In this document: positions 27,029 through 36,525 of the stretch, piece after piece
How the letters are laid out: each line of letters begins with the position of its first letter
Position numbering within the stretch: the stretch's first letter is position 1
NCBI RefSeq assembly: GCF_030250645.1
Contig: NZ_JASSVS010000011.1
Location: 1 to 64,000 of the forward strand
Length of the DNA stretch: 64,000 nt
Source of the DNA: Marinobacter azerbaijanicus
GTDB taxonomy: Bacteria; Pseudomonadota; Gammaproteobacteria; Pseudomonadales; Oleiphilaceae
Direction of reading: 5' to 3'
Notes under the pieces: generated by a model
Seen by the model: only the letters and a program-made list of their open reading frames with translations
The model's database searches: none
Told to the model about the DNA's origin: nothing
Position numbers and translations under genes: made by a program

Positions 27029-27967
27029 ATGGAACCCAGAGCACACCATGTCCTTATCGGGCTGTTTACACTGATCTTTCTGGCAAGCGCCCTGCTATTC
27101 GCGCTATGGCTGGGTAAAACCAGCAGCGACCGGGATTATGCCTGGTATGAGGTGGTCTTTGACCGTGGCGTGAGCGGGCTTTCCGAGGGGAGCCCCGTCA
27201 AGTACAGCGGGATTGAGGTGGGCGATGTTTACCGGCTCAGCCTGGACCCGGACGACCCACGCAATGTCAGGGCCCTCGTGCGCGTCTACAGCGATGTACC
27301 TATCAAGGAAGATACCCGGGCAGGCCTGGCGCTGACCAATATCACCGGCAGCATGAGCATTGAGCTCGAAGGCGGAACGCCGGGTAGCCGGACGCTGGAG
27401 GGTGATCGTGAGTCGCCGCCGACCATACATGCTGAGCCATCGGCCCTGAATACATTCATGGCCACCAGCGAAAAACTCTTTGCCAAGCTCGATAAGGTAC
27501 TGACGAACGCCAATTCCATGGTCTCGCCAGAGAACGCCCAGAATCTCTCCCGCAGCCTGCAGAACATAGAAACCCTGTCTTCCGACCTCCTGGAACAGCG
27601 GGAGGATCTGAGCAGACTGGTGACCAGTTTTGATCAGCTCAGCAAACAGACCGAGGCCACCCTCGAAACGTTCCGAAGCTTTGGTATGACAGCGAATTCC
27701 ATGCTCGATAACGAGGGCCGGCAGTTATTCGCCACTGCACAAAGCGCCATGAATTCGCTTGAGGCATCCACCACACGGCTTGAACAGCTGACAGCGAGGA
27801 ATGAAGGCGCCCTCGACCAGGGCATGCAGGGGTTCGGGGAACTTGCTCCGGCCATGCGCGAGCTGCGCAATACGCTGAGAAGCCTCAACAACGTCGTCTA
27901 CCGCTTCGAGGACGACCCAGCCGGCATGCTGCTGGGCCGCGAACCAATCCGGGAGTTCAATCCGTGA
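27029..27967 (+). CDS. MCE-domain substrate-binding protein of the Mla-like transporter
   Basis: This 312-residue MlaD-type protein has a single N-terminal membrane anchor (about 7-29). A periplasmic MCE domain (about 38-120; GVSGLSEGSPVKYSGIEVGDV and ITGSMSIELEGGTPGS) and a long helical C-terminal part follow. MCE proteins form hexameric rings that pass lipids across the periplasm. The extended helical tail resembles PqiB/YebT-type or mycobacterial MCE proteins more than short MlaD. It lies 18 bp after the ATPase and overlaps the following lipoprotein by four bases. Confidence 0.9.
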   Translation: MEPRAHHVLIGLFTLIFLASALLFALWLGKTSSDRDYAWYEVVFDRGVSGLSEGSPVKYSGIEVGDVYRLSLDPDDPRNVRALVRVYSDVPIKEDTRAGLALTNITGSMSIELEGGTPGSRTLEGDRESPPTIHAEPSALNTFMATSEKLFAKLDKVLTNANSMVSPENAQNLSRSLQNIETLSSDLLEQREDLSRLVTSFDQLSKQTEATLETFRSFGMTANSMLDNEGRQLFATAQSAMNSLEASTTRLEQLTARNEGALDQGMQGFGELAPAMRELRNTLRSLNNVVYRFEDDPAGMLLGREPIREFNP

Positions 27968-28566
27968 GAGTTCCATTGCTGCGAGTACTGATTGCCACCG
28001 GGGCCGTGATATCACTGGCCGCATGCACCGTGTTTCCGGAACAGCCGGCCCATCGGATCTTTCAGCTGCCGGCCCCTGCTGTGCAGGAAAGCTCTGACAA
28101 GCCCGTTGACAGCACTCTCCGTGTATCGATTCCCCTGGCGGTAACCCCCATCGACAGCTCGCGCATTCTGGTCAAGCCAGGCGCCCATGAAATTCGGGCT
28201 TATGAGGGTTCCCGCTGGAGCAACCGCGCGCCCGTCGTCCTTGGGAATTACCTGCTTGAATCGTTCCGAAGGGATGGCCGGGTGGCAACGGTGATCACCG
28301 ATACGAGTCCTGCACGAAGTGACCTGACCCTGGCCGGTGACCTGACCCGTTTCCAGGCTGAGTATCGTGATGGCACACCGGTTGTCCACCTGTACCTGAA
28401 CCTGCAGCTGATTAACGAACGCACGCGGGAAACCGTTGCGAACAGACGTTTCGAGGTCCGCCACCCTGCTGACGGAGAGTCTGTTGAAGCCGTGGTGGAA
28501 GCCTTTGGACAGGCCAGTCATCAACTGGCCAGGCAGGCAATCAACTGGACTCTCGACAACATCTGA
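27964..28566 (+). CDS. ABC-type transport auxiliary lipoprotein (PqiC-like)
   Basis: This 200-residue protein has a lipoprotein signal peptide with the lipobox LAAC and modified Cys21. The mature part matches the ABC_trans_aux fold (VTPIDSSRILVKPGAHEIRAYEGSRWSNRAPVV, split across the region 60-95). Such proteins sit at the outer membrane and pair with MCE systems. The GTG start overlaps the MCE gene stop (GTGA). It ends the four-gene operon and is convergent with pgsA, seven bases away. Confidence 0.88.
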   Translation: MRVPLLRVLIATGAVISLAACTVFPEQPAHRIFQLPAPAVQESSDKPVDSTLRVSIPLAVTPIDSSRILVKPGAHEIRAYEGSRWSNRAPVVLGNYLLESFRRDGRVATVITDTSPARSDLTLAGDLTRFQAEYRDGTPVVHLYLNLQLINERTRETVANRRFEVRHPADGESVEAVVEAFGQASHQLARQAINWTLDNI

Positions 28567-28572
28567 TCAGTG

Positions 28573-29130
28573 TCAGCCTGCTTCTTTTTCGGGAAACAGG
28601 TCGGGCCAGGCGGCCTTGAGATAGAGAATCATTGACCAGAATGTCAGGACGGCTGCCACATACAGCAGCACTGTTCCGACATGGGCCCAGAGCACGCCGG
28701 GCGGAAACGCCAGCAGCATGATAATGGAGACCATCTGTGCGGTGGTCTTGATCTTGCCAATATAGGACACCGCCACACTCCCCCGGCTTCCGATTTCCGC
28801 CATCCATTCCCGCAGTGCGGAAATGACGATCTCACGACCAATGATGACCGTGGCGGGAATGGTCAGGATAAAGCTCGCATGGGATTCAATGAGCACTGTG
28901 AGCGCCACGGCCACCATCAGCTTGTCCGCCACCGGATCCAGGAAGGCGCCGAATGGTGTGCTCTGATCCAGTTTTCTTGCGAGGTAACCATCCAGCCAGT
29001 CGGTCCCTGCAGCAAGCCCGAAAATTCCGGCGCTGACGAGATAACTCCACTCAGCCGGCAGATAATAGATGATCACGAATACCGGGATCATCAGGATGCG
29101 GGAAAGTGTGAGTATATTCGGTAAATTCAT
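28573..29130 (-). CDS. pgsA: CDP-diacylglycerol-glycerol-3-phosphate 3-phosphatidyltransferase
   Basis: This enzyme commits CDP-diacylglycerol to phosphatidylglycerol synthesis in the inner membrane. The 185-residue protein has about four to five membrane segments and the full CDP-alcohol phosphotransferase motif: Asp-Gly, Ala-Arg, Gly, then two Asp residues spaced four apart (DGYLAR ... GAFLDPVAD). The start at 29130 (MNLPNILTLSR) is the family norm. It lies seven bases after uvrC, as in the conserved uvrY-uvrC-pgsA group. Confidence 0.95.
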   Translation of the reverse strand: MNLPNILTLSRILMIPVFVIIYYLPAEWSYLVSAGIFGLAAGTDWLDGYLARKLDQSTPFGAFLDPVADKLMVAVALTVLIESHASFILTIPATVIIGREIVISALREWMAEIGSRGSVAVSYIGKIKTTAQMVSIIMLLAFPPGVLWAHVGTVLLYVAAVLTFWSMILYLKAAWPDLFPEKEAG

Positions 29131-29137
29131 GCTGTCC

Positions 29138-31015
29138 CTACTCGTCATGCAGTACTGCGTAGATGGTTTCTGCCAGGTTCTTGCTGATTCCCTGAACCTT
29201 GGACATTTCGTCAACACTCGCCTTACGAAGCTCCTGAAGGCCGCCGAAGTAGCGAATCAGATCACGACGGCGCTTCGGGCCGACGCCTTCTATACCCTCA
29301 AGGGTAGATTGTCTGCGCTTCTTGTCACGCCCGGCACGGTGGCCGGTAATGGCAAAGCGATGGGACTCGTCCCTTATATGCTGGATCAGGTGCAGTGCTG
29401 GCGAATCCGCCGGCACCCGGTAGACATCGCCGGTCATCGCATCAATTAGCTGTTCCATGCCCGCACGCCGTGTGACGCCCTTGGCGACACCGATAAGCGG
29501 TATGTCTGTAACGCCAAGCTCATCAAATACTTCCCGGGCAACGTTCAACTGGCCTTTGCCACCGTCAATGAATACCAGGTCCGGGCGCTTGCCCTCGCCC
29601 GCCACCATGCGCTTGTAGCGCCGTGTCAGCACTTGACGCATGGCGCCGTAGTCATCTCCGGCGGTGACGCCTTCAATGTTGTACAGGCGATAGTCACTCT
29701 TCAGCGGCCCATTCTCGTCGAAAACCACGCAGGATGCGACCGTGTTTTCACCATGGCTGTGGCTGATATCAAAGCATTCCATGCGGGACGGCGTTTCTGC
29801 CAGTTCCAGCAAGTCCCGCAGTGCCAGGAGCCGGCGGTAGACTGTTTCTTTGCTGGCCAGATGACTCAGAAGAGTCTGGCGGGCATTGGTCATGGCCAGT
29901 TCCAGCCAGCGACGTCGTTCACCGCGCACGTTCTTGCGAACGCGGGTATCGCGGCCAGCAGACTCCGTAAGCGCCTGGGACAACAGCTCCTGCCCCTCAA
30001 CATCCACCGGAACAATAATGTCCGGCGGGATTTCCCGACGGGTGCTGCCACCAAAATAGTACTGGCCCAGGAACGCGCTTAACTGTTCACCTTCCGACTG
30101 TTCGATGCTGTAGCGTGGGAAATAGTCCTTGGTACCCAGTACCCGGCCGCCACGCACAATGATCACCACGATGCACACCACCCCGGCATCCTGGGCGATG
30201 GCGACCACGTCGGCATCGCCACCCTCCCCGTCAACGCTCTGCTGCTCCTGGACGTGGCGAAGGTGATTGATCTGGTCCCGATAGGCAGCCGCTTTCTCGA
30301 ACTCCAGGTTCTTCGATGCAGTTTCCATGGCTTCCATCAGATCCTGCAGGATGGCCGGGTTCTTTCCCTCCAGGAACATGGTGGCGTGACGTACATCCTC
30401 GCGATAGTCTTCGGGAGAGATAAAGCCTACACACGGCGCCGTACACCGGTTGATCTGATATTGCAGACAGGGGCGGGTACGATTCCTGAAATAGCTTTCA
30501 CTACAAGATCTTATGCGGAATATCTTCTGTAGTACATTAAGACTTTCCTTGACTGCTCCGGAGCTTGGGAAAGGCCCGTACCAGGTACCGCCACCCTTTT
30601 TTGTCCGGCCACGACGAAAGGTCAGAGAAGGATAGTCCTCATGGGACGACAGGTAGATATAGGGATAGGACTTATCATCCCGCAGCAGAATATTGTAAGG
30701 CGGCCGCAGGGACTTGATCAGATTCTGCTCTAGCAGCAGTGCTTCTGTTTCGCTACTGGTGATGGTGACTTCAATGGAGTTTATCCGGGATACCAGCGCC
30801 TCGGTTTTCGGGGCCAGGCCGGTCTTGCGGAAGTAACTGGCAACGCGTTTCTTCAGATTGCGGGCCTTGCCCACATAAAGCACGTTGCCTGCGGCGTCAT
30901 ACATACGATAGACGCCGGGCCGCTCGGTCAGCTGTTTCAGGAAGCTTTTGGTATCGAACTCCCAGTTGTTTTCTGCCTCAGCAGTATCAATCAGAGAATC
31001 AGACTTTGTCGGCAT
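29138..31015 (-). CDS. uvrC: Excinuclease ABC subunit C
   Basis: UvrC makes the dual incisions in nucleotide excision repair after UvrAB damage recognition. The 625-residue protein contains the GIY-YIG nuclease (about 30-105; GVYRMYDAAGNVLYVGKARN), a UVR motif that contacts UvrB (about 210-245), an RNase H-like second nuclease domain (ECFDISHSHGENTVAS) and C-terminal helix-hairpin-helix motifs. I chose the ATG at 31015, which overlaps the end of the upstream response-regulator gene by 17 bases; a TTG one codon earlier is also possible. Confidence 0.96.
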   Translation of the reverse strand: MPTKSDSLIDTAEAENNWEFDTKSFLKQLTERPGVYRMYDAAGNVLYVGKARNLKKRVASYFRKTGLAPKTEALVSRINSIEVTITSSETEALLLEQNLIKSLRPPYNILLRDDKSYPYIYLSSHEDYPSLTFRRGRTKKGGGTWYGPFPSSGAVKESLNVLQKIFRIRSCSESYFRNRTRPCLQYQINRCTAPCVGFISPEDYREDVRHATMFLEGKNPAILQDLMEAMETASKNLEFEKAAAYRDQINHLRHVQEQQSVDGEGGDADVVAIAQDAGVVCIVVIIVRGGRVLGTKDYFPRYSIEQSEGEQLSAFLGQYYFGGSTRREIPPDIIVPVDVEGQELLSQALTESAGRDTRVRKNVRGERRRWLELAMTNARQTLLSHLASKETVYRRLLALRDLLELAETPSRMECFDISHSHGENTVASCVVFDENGPLKSDYRLYNIEGVTAGDDYGAMRQVLTRRYKRMVAGEGKRPDLVFIDGGKGQLNVAREVFDELGVTDIPLIGVAKGVTRRAGMEQLIDAMTGDVYRVPADSPALHLIQHIRDESHRFAITGHRAGRDKKRRQSTLEGIEGVGPKRRRDLIRYFGGLQELRKASVDEMSKVQGISKNLAETIYAVLHDE

Positions 31016-31664
31016 CAAGTAACCCGAGCCTGACCGCCATCAGCGCCAACTCAACGTCACTGGAGATTTCCAGTTTCTCGAAAATCCGATAGCGGTAACT
31101 GTTTACGGTTTTGGGGCTGAGGCAAAGTTTGTCGGAAATATCCTGCACCTTGTGGCAGTCAACAACCATCATGGCAATCTGCATTTCGCGTTCGGACAGT
31201 CGGTCGAAAAGCGACAGTTCGCCGCCCTCTTCCCCGGATTCACCGCCACCAAGCTGTTTGAGCGCCATTTTCTGGGCGATTTCGGGGCTGATGTAACGCT
31301 GCCCTGAATGAGCCATGCGGATAGCGCGCACCATTTCTCTGATGTCAGCACCCTTGGTGATATAAGCCGAGGCGCCGGCCTGCATCACCCGTGTGGGATA
31401 GGGATCGTCCGCGCAGGCAGTAACCACAATGACACGTACTGCGTCATCAATGCGGAGAATGCGACGGGTAGCTTCCAGCCCGCCAATACCGGGCATACGG
31501 ATGTCCATCAACACGATGTCCGGGCTGTCTTTGCGCACAAAATCAATGGCTTCCTCACCAGAGGAGGCCTCGCCGATGACGTCAATATCGGGGTTGTCCG
31601 CCAGCATCCGGGTAATACCGGACCGGACCAGTTCATGGTCGTCTACAACCAATACCCTGATCAA
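30999..31664 (-). CDS. uvrY: GacA/UvrY-type response regulator
   Basis: This is a 221-residue NarL-family regulator with a receiver domain (Asp8, Asp9, phosphoacceptor Asp54 in IVLMDIRMPG) and a LuxR-type HTH (about 150-210; SEREMQIAMMV ... DISDKLCLSPKTVNSYRYRI). Orthologues (GacA, UvrY) answer the sensor GacS/BarA and activate small RNAs that titrate CsrA/RsmA. Its overlap with uvrC and the downstream pgsA is the conserved gammaproteobacterial arrangement, which supports orthology. The sensor gene is not in this window. Confidence 0.93.
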   Translation of the reverse strand: MIRVLVVDDHELVRSGITRMLADNPDIDVIGEASSGEEAIDFVRKDSPDIVLMDIRMPGIGGLEATRRILRIDDAVRVIVVTACADDPYPTRVMQAGASAYITKGADIREMVRAIRMAHSGQRYISPEIAQKMALKQLGGGESGEEGGELSLFDRLSEREMQIAMMVVDCHKVQDISDKLCLSPKTVNSYRYRIFEKLEISSDVELALMAVRLGLLDADKV

Positions 31665-31765
31665 AACTCACCTCGCACGCGGCATTTATAGAATGAAGGA
31701 ATTGTACCGGTTAAGGGTGACAGGCGGTAGGTGCATCCATCAATACCTGGATATTCTCACACCCT

Positions 31766-32017
31766 TCAGCGCCGGTTGCCCAGGCTCGCCGTATTCTCGA
31801 CCGGGTCAAACCAGACAACCAGGTCCCCACGCCGCACTGCGACTGTAACACGCTCCCGTTCAGACATGGGATTTTCGGTATCGTTGAGCCCGTGGTAGCG
31901 GGTGCAGTACTCGTCGACAAGCCCTTCGATCTGGTCTTCCGAGAGCAGTTCCGTGTCGACCACGAATTTTTCTTCCCGGGGATCCGGTTGGGGCTCCTGG
32001 CCTGCGTCGTCGGTCAT
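31766..32017 (-). CDS. YheU/UPF0270-like small protein
   Basis: This 83-residue cytoplasmic protein has an acidic, unstructured N-terminus and a core (about 22-80) that resembles the YheU (UPF0270) family: LLSEDQIEGLVDEYCTR, a middle segment with SERERVTVAVRRGDLVVWFD, and a final SLG. The function of the family is not established. It is a single gene, divergent from azlC. Confidence 0.65.
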   Translation of the reverse strand: MTDDAGQEPQPDPREEKFVVDTELLSEDQIEGLVDEYCTRYHGLNDTENPMSERERVTVAVRRGDLVVWFDPVENTASLGNRR

Positions 32018-32134
32018 TGTCCGCTCCGTTTCAAAGCTACAATGGTAATGGGTTTACAGTGGATGTAGAAGGCCCGACTTCTCAACACCCACGGGATTCA
32101 CTATCATGCCCTGCTTTCAGAGGCCCGGGGCATT

Positions 32135-32839
32135 ATGAACCAGTCTGTCTTCCGCTTAACGCTGCCAATTCTGTTCGGCTACCTGCCCCTGGGCATGGCC
32201 TTTGGCGTGCTGTTTACCACACAACTGGATTATCCCTGGTGGGCGGCCCCGGCCATGGGCATCCTGATCTACGCCGGCGCCGGGCAGATTCTTGCCGTCA
32301 GCCTGCTGGCCGCCCAGGCCGGGCTGCTGGAAGTGTTCGTGGCCATGTTCGTGCTCAATGCCCGCCACCTGTTCTATGGTCTGTCCCTGCTGGGCCAGTT
32401 TCACGGCGCAGGCTGGCGCAAGGCCTATCTGATTTTCGGCCTGACCGACGAAACCTACTCACTGCTCACCAGCCGCGCGCGGTCGGCGGACAGGCCCCAC
32501 GAGCAGGTACTGGATTTCCGCATCACCCTGTTCAACCAGTGCTACTGGGTAGCGGGCTGTGCCCTCGGCGCCCTTCTGGGGGCCAACGTGGCGTTCAACA
32601 GTACCGGCATTGAATTCGCCCTGGTGGCATTATTCATCGTACTGACGATTGAACAGTACAAGGCGCTTGGCGATGCTTTTCCGGTGATGGTCGGGGCTGC
32701 CGCTGCTGCGCTCGCGATCCTTGTGCTGCCGCCAGCGCATCAACTGATCGGGGCCATTGTGGTGGTCAGTGTGGTTTTGCTGCTGCAGTATCGCAAGCTT
32801 CGCCGGAATCCGGCAACGGAGGGCGCCGGCCATGGCTGA
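32135..32839 (+). CDS. azlC: AzlC-family branched-chain amino acid exporter, large subunit
   Basis: This is a 234-residue membrane protein of the AzlC/YgaZ family with about six to seven helices. The typical N-terminal region is present (GYLPLGMAFGVLF and MGILIYAGAGQI), as is the NARHLFYGLSLL motif. AzlC works with the small subunit AzlD to export branched-chain amino acids or analogues. It overlaps azlD by eight bases. Confidence 0.9.
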   Translation: MNQSVFRLTLPILFGYLPLGMAFGVLFTTQLDYPWWAAPAMGILIYAGAGQILAVSLLAAQAGLLEVFVAMFVLNARHLFYGLSLLGQFHGAGWRKAYLIFGLTDETYSLLTSRARSADRPHEQVLDFRITLFNQCYWVAGCALGALLGANVAFNSTGIEFALVALFIVLTIEQYKALGDAFPVMVGAAAAALAILVLPPAHQLIGAIVVVSVVLLLQYRKLRRNPATEGAGHG

Positions 32840-33170
32840 TACCTGGTATCTGGCAGGTTTCATTGCGGTTGCCGCCGCTGCCACCTTCGCTACCCGGGTT
32901 ATTCCGTTCCTGTTTTTCCAGAGGCATACGGAACACCCGCTGGTCCGGCACCTGGGCCGTTACTTGCCTGCCGCGGTCATGGCGCTGCTGGCGACCGTGT
33001 TTCTTCAACGCTCCGCCTCCTGGCACAGCACTCTTCCGGGGTTTGACGCACTGATACCCGCCGCCCTGGTTGTGGCGGTTCACCTGTGGCGCCGCAACGC
33101 GCTTTTATCCATCGCCTCCGGCACGATAGCCTATATGGCTATACTGCAACTGAACCTGATACAGGTGTAA
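32832..33170 (+). CDS. azlD: AzlD-family transporter small subunit
   Basis: This 112-residue protein has three or four hydrophobic helices and the AzlD signature (FATRVIPFLFF and YLPAAVMALLATVF). The start at 32832 (MADTWYLAG) lies within the end of azlC. It is the expected partner of AzlC in exporting branched-chain amino acids. Confidence 0.9.
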   Translation: MADTWYLAGFIAVAAAATFATRVIPFLFFQRHTEHPLVRHLGRYLPAAVMALLATVFLQRSASWHSTLPGFDALIPAALVVAVHLWRRNALLSIASGTIAYMAILQLNLIQV

Positions 33171-33173
33171 ATC

Positions 33174-33773
33174 ATGGCGCCCGACAAGCTCTTTTCCCAG
33201 GCCTGCGAAAACAACAAACAACCGATACTTGAGCGCATCAGGGATACGTTTACCAGCCCGGGCACAATACTGGAAATCGGCAGCGGCACGGGCCAGCACG
33301 CGGTTCATTTCGCATCGGCACTCCCCCATATCATCTGGCAGCCCAGCGACCGGCCCGGCGCCAGCGGCCACTGTCTTGGCTGGATCAGCGAGTCCGCGCT
33401 TGCCAATATCCGTCCGCCGCTGGAGCTGGATGTCGCGTCAGCGAGCTGGCCGGTAGACAGCGTCGATGGCGCCTTTTCCGCAAACACCGCCCACATCATG
33501 GCATGGGAGGAAGTACAGGCCATGTTCGCCGGGCTGGCAAAGCGGATGAGTAGCGGGGCACCGTTTTGCCTTTACGGACCATTCAGCTACGGTGGAAAGC
33601 ATACCAGCGACAGCAACCGTCAGTTTGACCGGCACCTTCGCCTTCAGGCATCACACATGGGCATCCGCGATATGGATGAGCTGTTGAAACTGGCGGAACA
33701 GGTAGGCTTCCGGCTCGAAAGCGACCATGAGATGCCCGCCAACAACCGTTTGCTGGTATGGCGTAAACTGTAG
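33174..33773 (+). CDS. DUF938 SAM-dependent methyltransferase-like protein
   Basis: This 199-residue cytoplasmic protein has a class I methyltransferase fold. The SAM-binding glycine-rich loop ILEIGSGTGQHAVHFA is near residue 32, and the conserved family segment SANTAHIMAWEEV is near 105. DUF938 proteins are widespread, but their substrate is not established. It begins three bases after azlD and may be co-transcribed with it. Confidence 0.85.
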   Translation: MAPDKLFSQACENNKQPILERIRDTFTSPGTILEIGSGTGQHAVHFASALPHIIWQPSDRPGASGHCLGWISESALANIRPPLELDVASASWPVDSVDGAFSANTAHIMAWEEVQAMFAGLAKRMSSGAPFCLYGPFSYGGKHTSDSNRQFDRHLRLQASHMGIRDMDELLKLAEQVGFRLESDHEMPANNRLLVWRKL

Positions 33774-33803
33774 ATAGCCGTTCTATAAGGGAGGAATCAG
33801 ACA

Positions 33804-34079
33804 ATGAGCCATCAGAGACTGACAATGCTGATCAGCGGTAAGGTTCAGGGCGTCTATTACAGAGCGTCAACCGCAGAGAAGGCCACTGAACTCGGCGTGA
33901 CCGGGTACGCAAAGAACCTGCCCGACGGACGTGTGGAAGTGGTGGCAGAAGGCCCTCAGGCGGCACTGGCGTCCCTGAAGCAGTGGTGCAACGAAGGCCC
34001 GCCTGCGGCAGACGTGGACAGGGTCGAGGCCACCGAAAGCACCGCTACCGGTGAATTCACCCGTTTTGAGCCCCGGTAA
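33804..34079 (+). CDS. acyP: Acylphosphatase
   Basis: This 91-residue enzyme hydrolyses the carboxyl-phosphate bond of acylphosphates. The catalytic Arg20 lies in GKVQGVYYR and the catalytic Asn38 in GYAKNLPDGRVEV, both in their conserved positions. Length is normal for the family. AGGGAGGAAT provides a strong ribosome site. Confidence 0.93.
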   Translation: MSHQRLTMLISGKVQGVYYRASTAEKATELGVTGYAKNLPDGRVEVVAEGPQAALASLKQWCNEGPPAADVDRVEATESTATGEFTRFEPR

Positions 34080-34090
34080 CCAACGACCGG

Positions 34091-35038
34091 ATGGCGCTTC
34101 TCGACACCTTTCTACACACCCTTGAAATCACCCTGCCAGTATTCGCCATGGTGTTTATCGGCCTGGGCCTCAGGCGCCTGGGCTGGATAGATGCCGCTTT
34201 TATCAATACCGCATCCGCACTGGTATTCCGCGCAACGCTGCCCACGCTGGTGTTCCTTAGTATTGTGCGGGCCGATCTGGATACCACCCTCAACGCCGCC
34301 CTGCTCGGTTTTTTTGTTATTGCCACTGTCGCCAGTTTCCTGCTCTGCTGGCTCTGGGCGCTGCGTGCGGTGCCTGTGGCGGATCGGGGAGTTTACGTTC
34401 AGGGTGCGTTCCGGGGTAACTGCGGCATTGTCGGCCTGGCCCTGGCGGCTAGCCTCTATGGCGATTACGGTCTGTCCGCAGGCGGTCTGCTGCTGGGTGT
34501 GGTGATCATTTCCTACAATACCCTCTCGGTGATTGTGTTGACCACCTACCTGCCAGGGCAAGCCGCCAGTTGGGGCCGCATTCTGGGGGACATTGTTCGC
34601 AACCCCCTGATTCTCGCAGTGGTGGTTGCCGTTCCATTCGCCTGGTCCGGCCTGAGCCTGCCGGCCTGGCTGATGACCAGCGGCGACTATTTTGCGTCCC
34701 TCACCCTTCCGCTGGCATTGATGTGCATCGGCGGAACGCTGTCACTGAGCGCCATGCGCAACGACCGCAAACTGGCCATCAGCGCCAGTGTCATGAAAAT
34801 GGTGACGCTACCGGTTCTGTGCACACTGGCCGCCTGGCTGGCCGGATTCGAAGGCCGGGAACTCGGGCTGATGTTCCTGTTCTTCGCCAGCCCCACGGCG
34901 GCGGCCAGCTTTGTCATGGTCAAGGCGCTGGGCGGGAACGATCGCCTCGCCGCCAATATTGTGGCACTGACCACGCTCATGGCCAGCGTGACGGTCACCC
35001 TTGGCGTGTTTGCACTGCGCACCGCAGGCATTGCCTGA
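34091..35038 (+). CDS. AEC-family transporter
   Basis: This 315-residue membrane protein has about ten helices in two repeats, typical of the auxin efflux carrier (AEC) family. A conserved start-of-domain segment (FAMVFIGLGLRRLGWID) and the LALMCIGGTLSL region of the second repeat are visible. Bacterial members export or import organic acids such as malate or malonate; the substrate here is not indicated by context. Confidence 0.88.
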   Translation: MALLDTFLHTLEITLPVFAMVFIGLGLRRLGWIDAAFINTASALVFRATLPTLVFLSIVRADLDTTLNAALLGFFVIATVASFLLCWLWALRAVPVADRGVYVQGAFRGNCGIVGLALAASLYGDYGLSAGGLLLGVVIISYNTLSVIVLTTYLPGQAASWGRILGDIVRNPLILAVVVAVPFAWSGLSLPAWLMTSGDYFASLTLPLALMCIGGTLSLSAMRNDRKLAISASVMKMVTLPVLCTLAAWLAGFEGRELGLMFLFFASPTAAASFVMVKALGGNDRLAANIVALTTLMASVTVTLGVFALRTAGIA

Positions 35039-35185
35039 ACCCACAGGGCCGGGTTGCTTGCAGTAAAATGGGCCTGACCTCACAATGCATTTCCTATAAA
35101 TAGTATTTACAATGCGCAATATAGTCGGAAAGTCTATCCGGCCAGATCAAGACACCTGACATTCGAGCGGTACAGGCTAGTCGCA

Positions 35186-36187
35186 ATGGACGAAGTTCTG
35201 AACAAACTGGCGGTTGCCGTCTCTGAAGACGACGACCTGGAATCACTGGTCAAATCCCTGCTGGAACTCCTTGAGGCCGTGACTGGCCTTGAATCCACCT
35301 ACCTGACGCACATTGACGCCGCCAGCGGCGTCCAGAGAGTGGTGTTTGCCCGTAACAGCAGCAACCTCTCCATTCCGGAGGGGCTGACGGTTCCCTGGGG
35401 CGACACACTGTGCAAGCGGGCGCTGGATGAAGGGCAGCTGTTTACAGACGACGTCAAAAGCCGCTGGGGAGATTCGGAGGCCGCCAGAGACCTGGGGCTG
35501 ACCACCTACATCAGCGAACCGGTGCATGTCGGCGACAATGAACTGTACGGTACGCTGTGTGGCGCGAGTACACGGAAGGTGCCCGTTTCTGATGAGGCCC
35601 GACGACTGCTATCCATGTTCAGCAAGCTGATCGCCCGCCAGCTGGAGAGAGATCAACTGCTGGCCACACTCCGGCGGGAGCATATAACACTGCGGGAATA
35701 CGCCCTTACTGATCCGCTGACTGGCATTCCCAACCGACGTGCGATGGAGGCTGAGCTGAAACGCTCACTGGCCAATGCAGACCGTGCCGGCAACGTCATT
35801 CACCTGGCATTTATCGATCTGGATGGTTTCAAGTCCATTAATGATGACTACGGGCATGACGCTGGAGACCGGTTCCTCATTGAGATGGCGAAAAAAATCA
35901 GCGCCGGGTTGCGGGATGGCGATTTCATTGCCCGCATCGGAGGTGATGAGTTCGTTGTGTTCGGCAGCGCCTTTTCCAGTGACCACGAATCTGGCCGGAA
36001 GGCGATACGGGAGCGGATTGAGGATCTCAGCAAAGGGGCATTTCATCTCGGGACTGCACACATCGACTACCAAGGGGCCAGTGTCGGTGTTGTGACTTCG
36101 GAGCCCCGGATGGTGATCCCGGAGGAGCTGTTGGCCCTGGCGGATGAGGCAATGTATTCAGTCAAGAAGGCCAGACGCGGGAAATAG
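35186..36187 (+). CDS. GAF-domain diguanylate cyclase
   Basis: This is a 333-residue soluble protein with an N-terminal GAF domain (about 20-155) and a GGDEF domain (about 170-330) with the motif GGDEF at 252-256. It is preceded by an RxxD inhibitory site (RDGD). It is predicted to make cyclic di-GMP in response to a small ligand or redox signal bound by the GAF domain. A single gene with its own upstream region of about 150 bp. Confidence 0.92.
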   Translation: MDEVLNKLAVAVSEDDDLESLVKSLLELLEAVTGLESTYLTHIDAASGVQRVVFARNSSNLSIPEGLTVPWGDTLCKRALDEGQLFTDDVKSRWGDSEAARDLGLTTYISEPVHVGDNELYGTLCGASTRKVPVSDEARRLLSMFSKLIARQLERDQLLATLRREHITLREYALTDPLTGIPNRRAMEAELKRSLANADRAGNVIHLAFIDLDGFKSINDDYGHDAGDRFLIEMAKKISAGLRDGDFIARIGGDEFVVFGSAFSSDHESGRKAIRERIEDLSKGAFHLGTAHIDYQGASVGVVTSEPRMVIPEELLALADEAMYSVKKARRGK

Positions 36188-36525
36188 CCGGAGCCCTAAT
36201 TCCCACGACGTTCTCGCTGGCAGCGTAAACGCCAACGCCTCAAATGTGTTATGGTCCATTCCTGCTCCGCGAGCTACCTGGCATTTTCCACATGCTTGAA
36301 CCACTCGAGCGCCTCCCTCCGGCGTCTTCTCGAAATCTCGCGTTCAGATTGGTGGTCCGCCCACCCCCGGCCTTCTGTTTCTCCCCGCAGATGTTGCTTT
36401 CACCCTAATCACGCCATCGGTTAATCCGAATTTGGTACTTCCTCTGCGAAGCCGCAGCGCTTTGCCTGTAATCAAAGCAAGTAAGGAATGATTAGCGACG
36501 GATAATAATACTTCAGGAGATAACC
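36188..36525. other. Intergenic region upstream of the glycine betaine uptake operon
   Basis: This 338-bp region has no gene I can support. It holds a short inverted repeat GCTTTG-N8-CAAAGC at 36459-36478, about 50 bp before proX, which could be an operator or chance. The proX ribosome site AGGAGATAACC is at its end. Confidence 0.4.
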
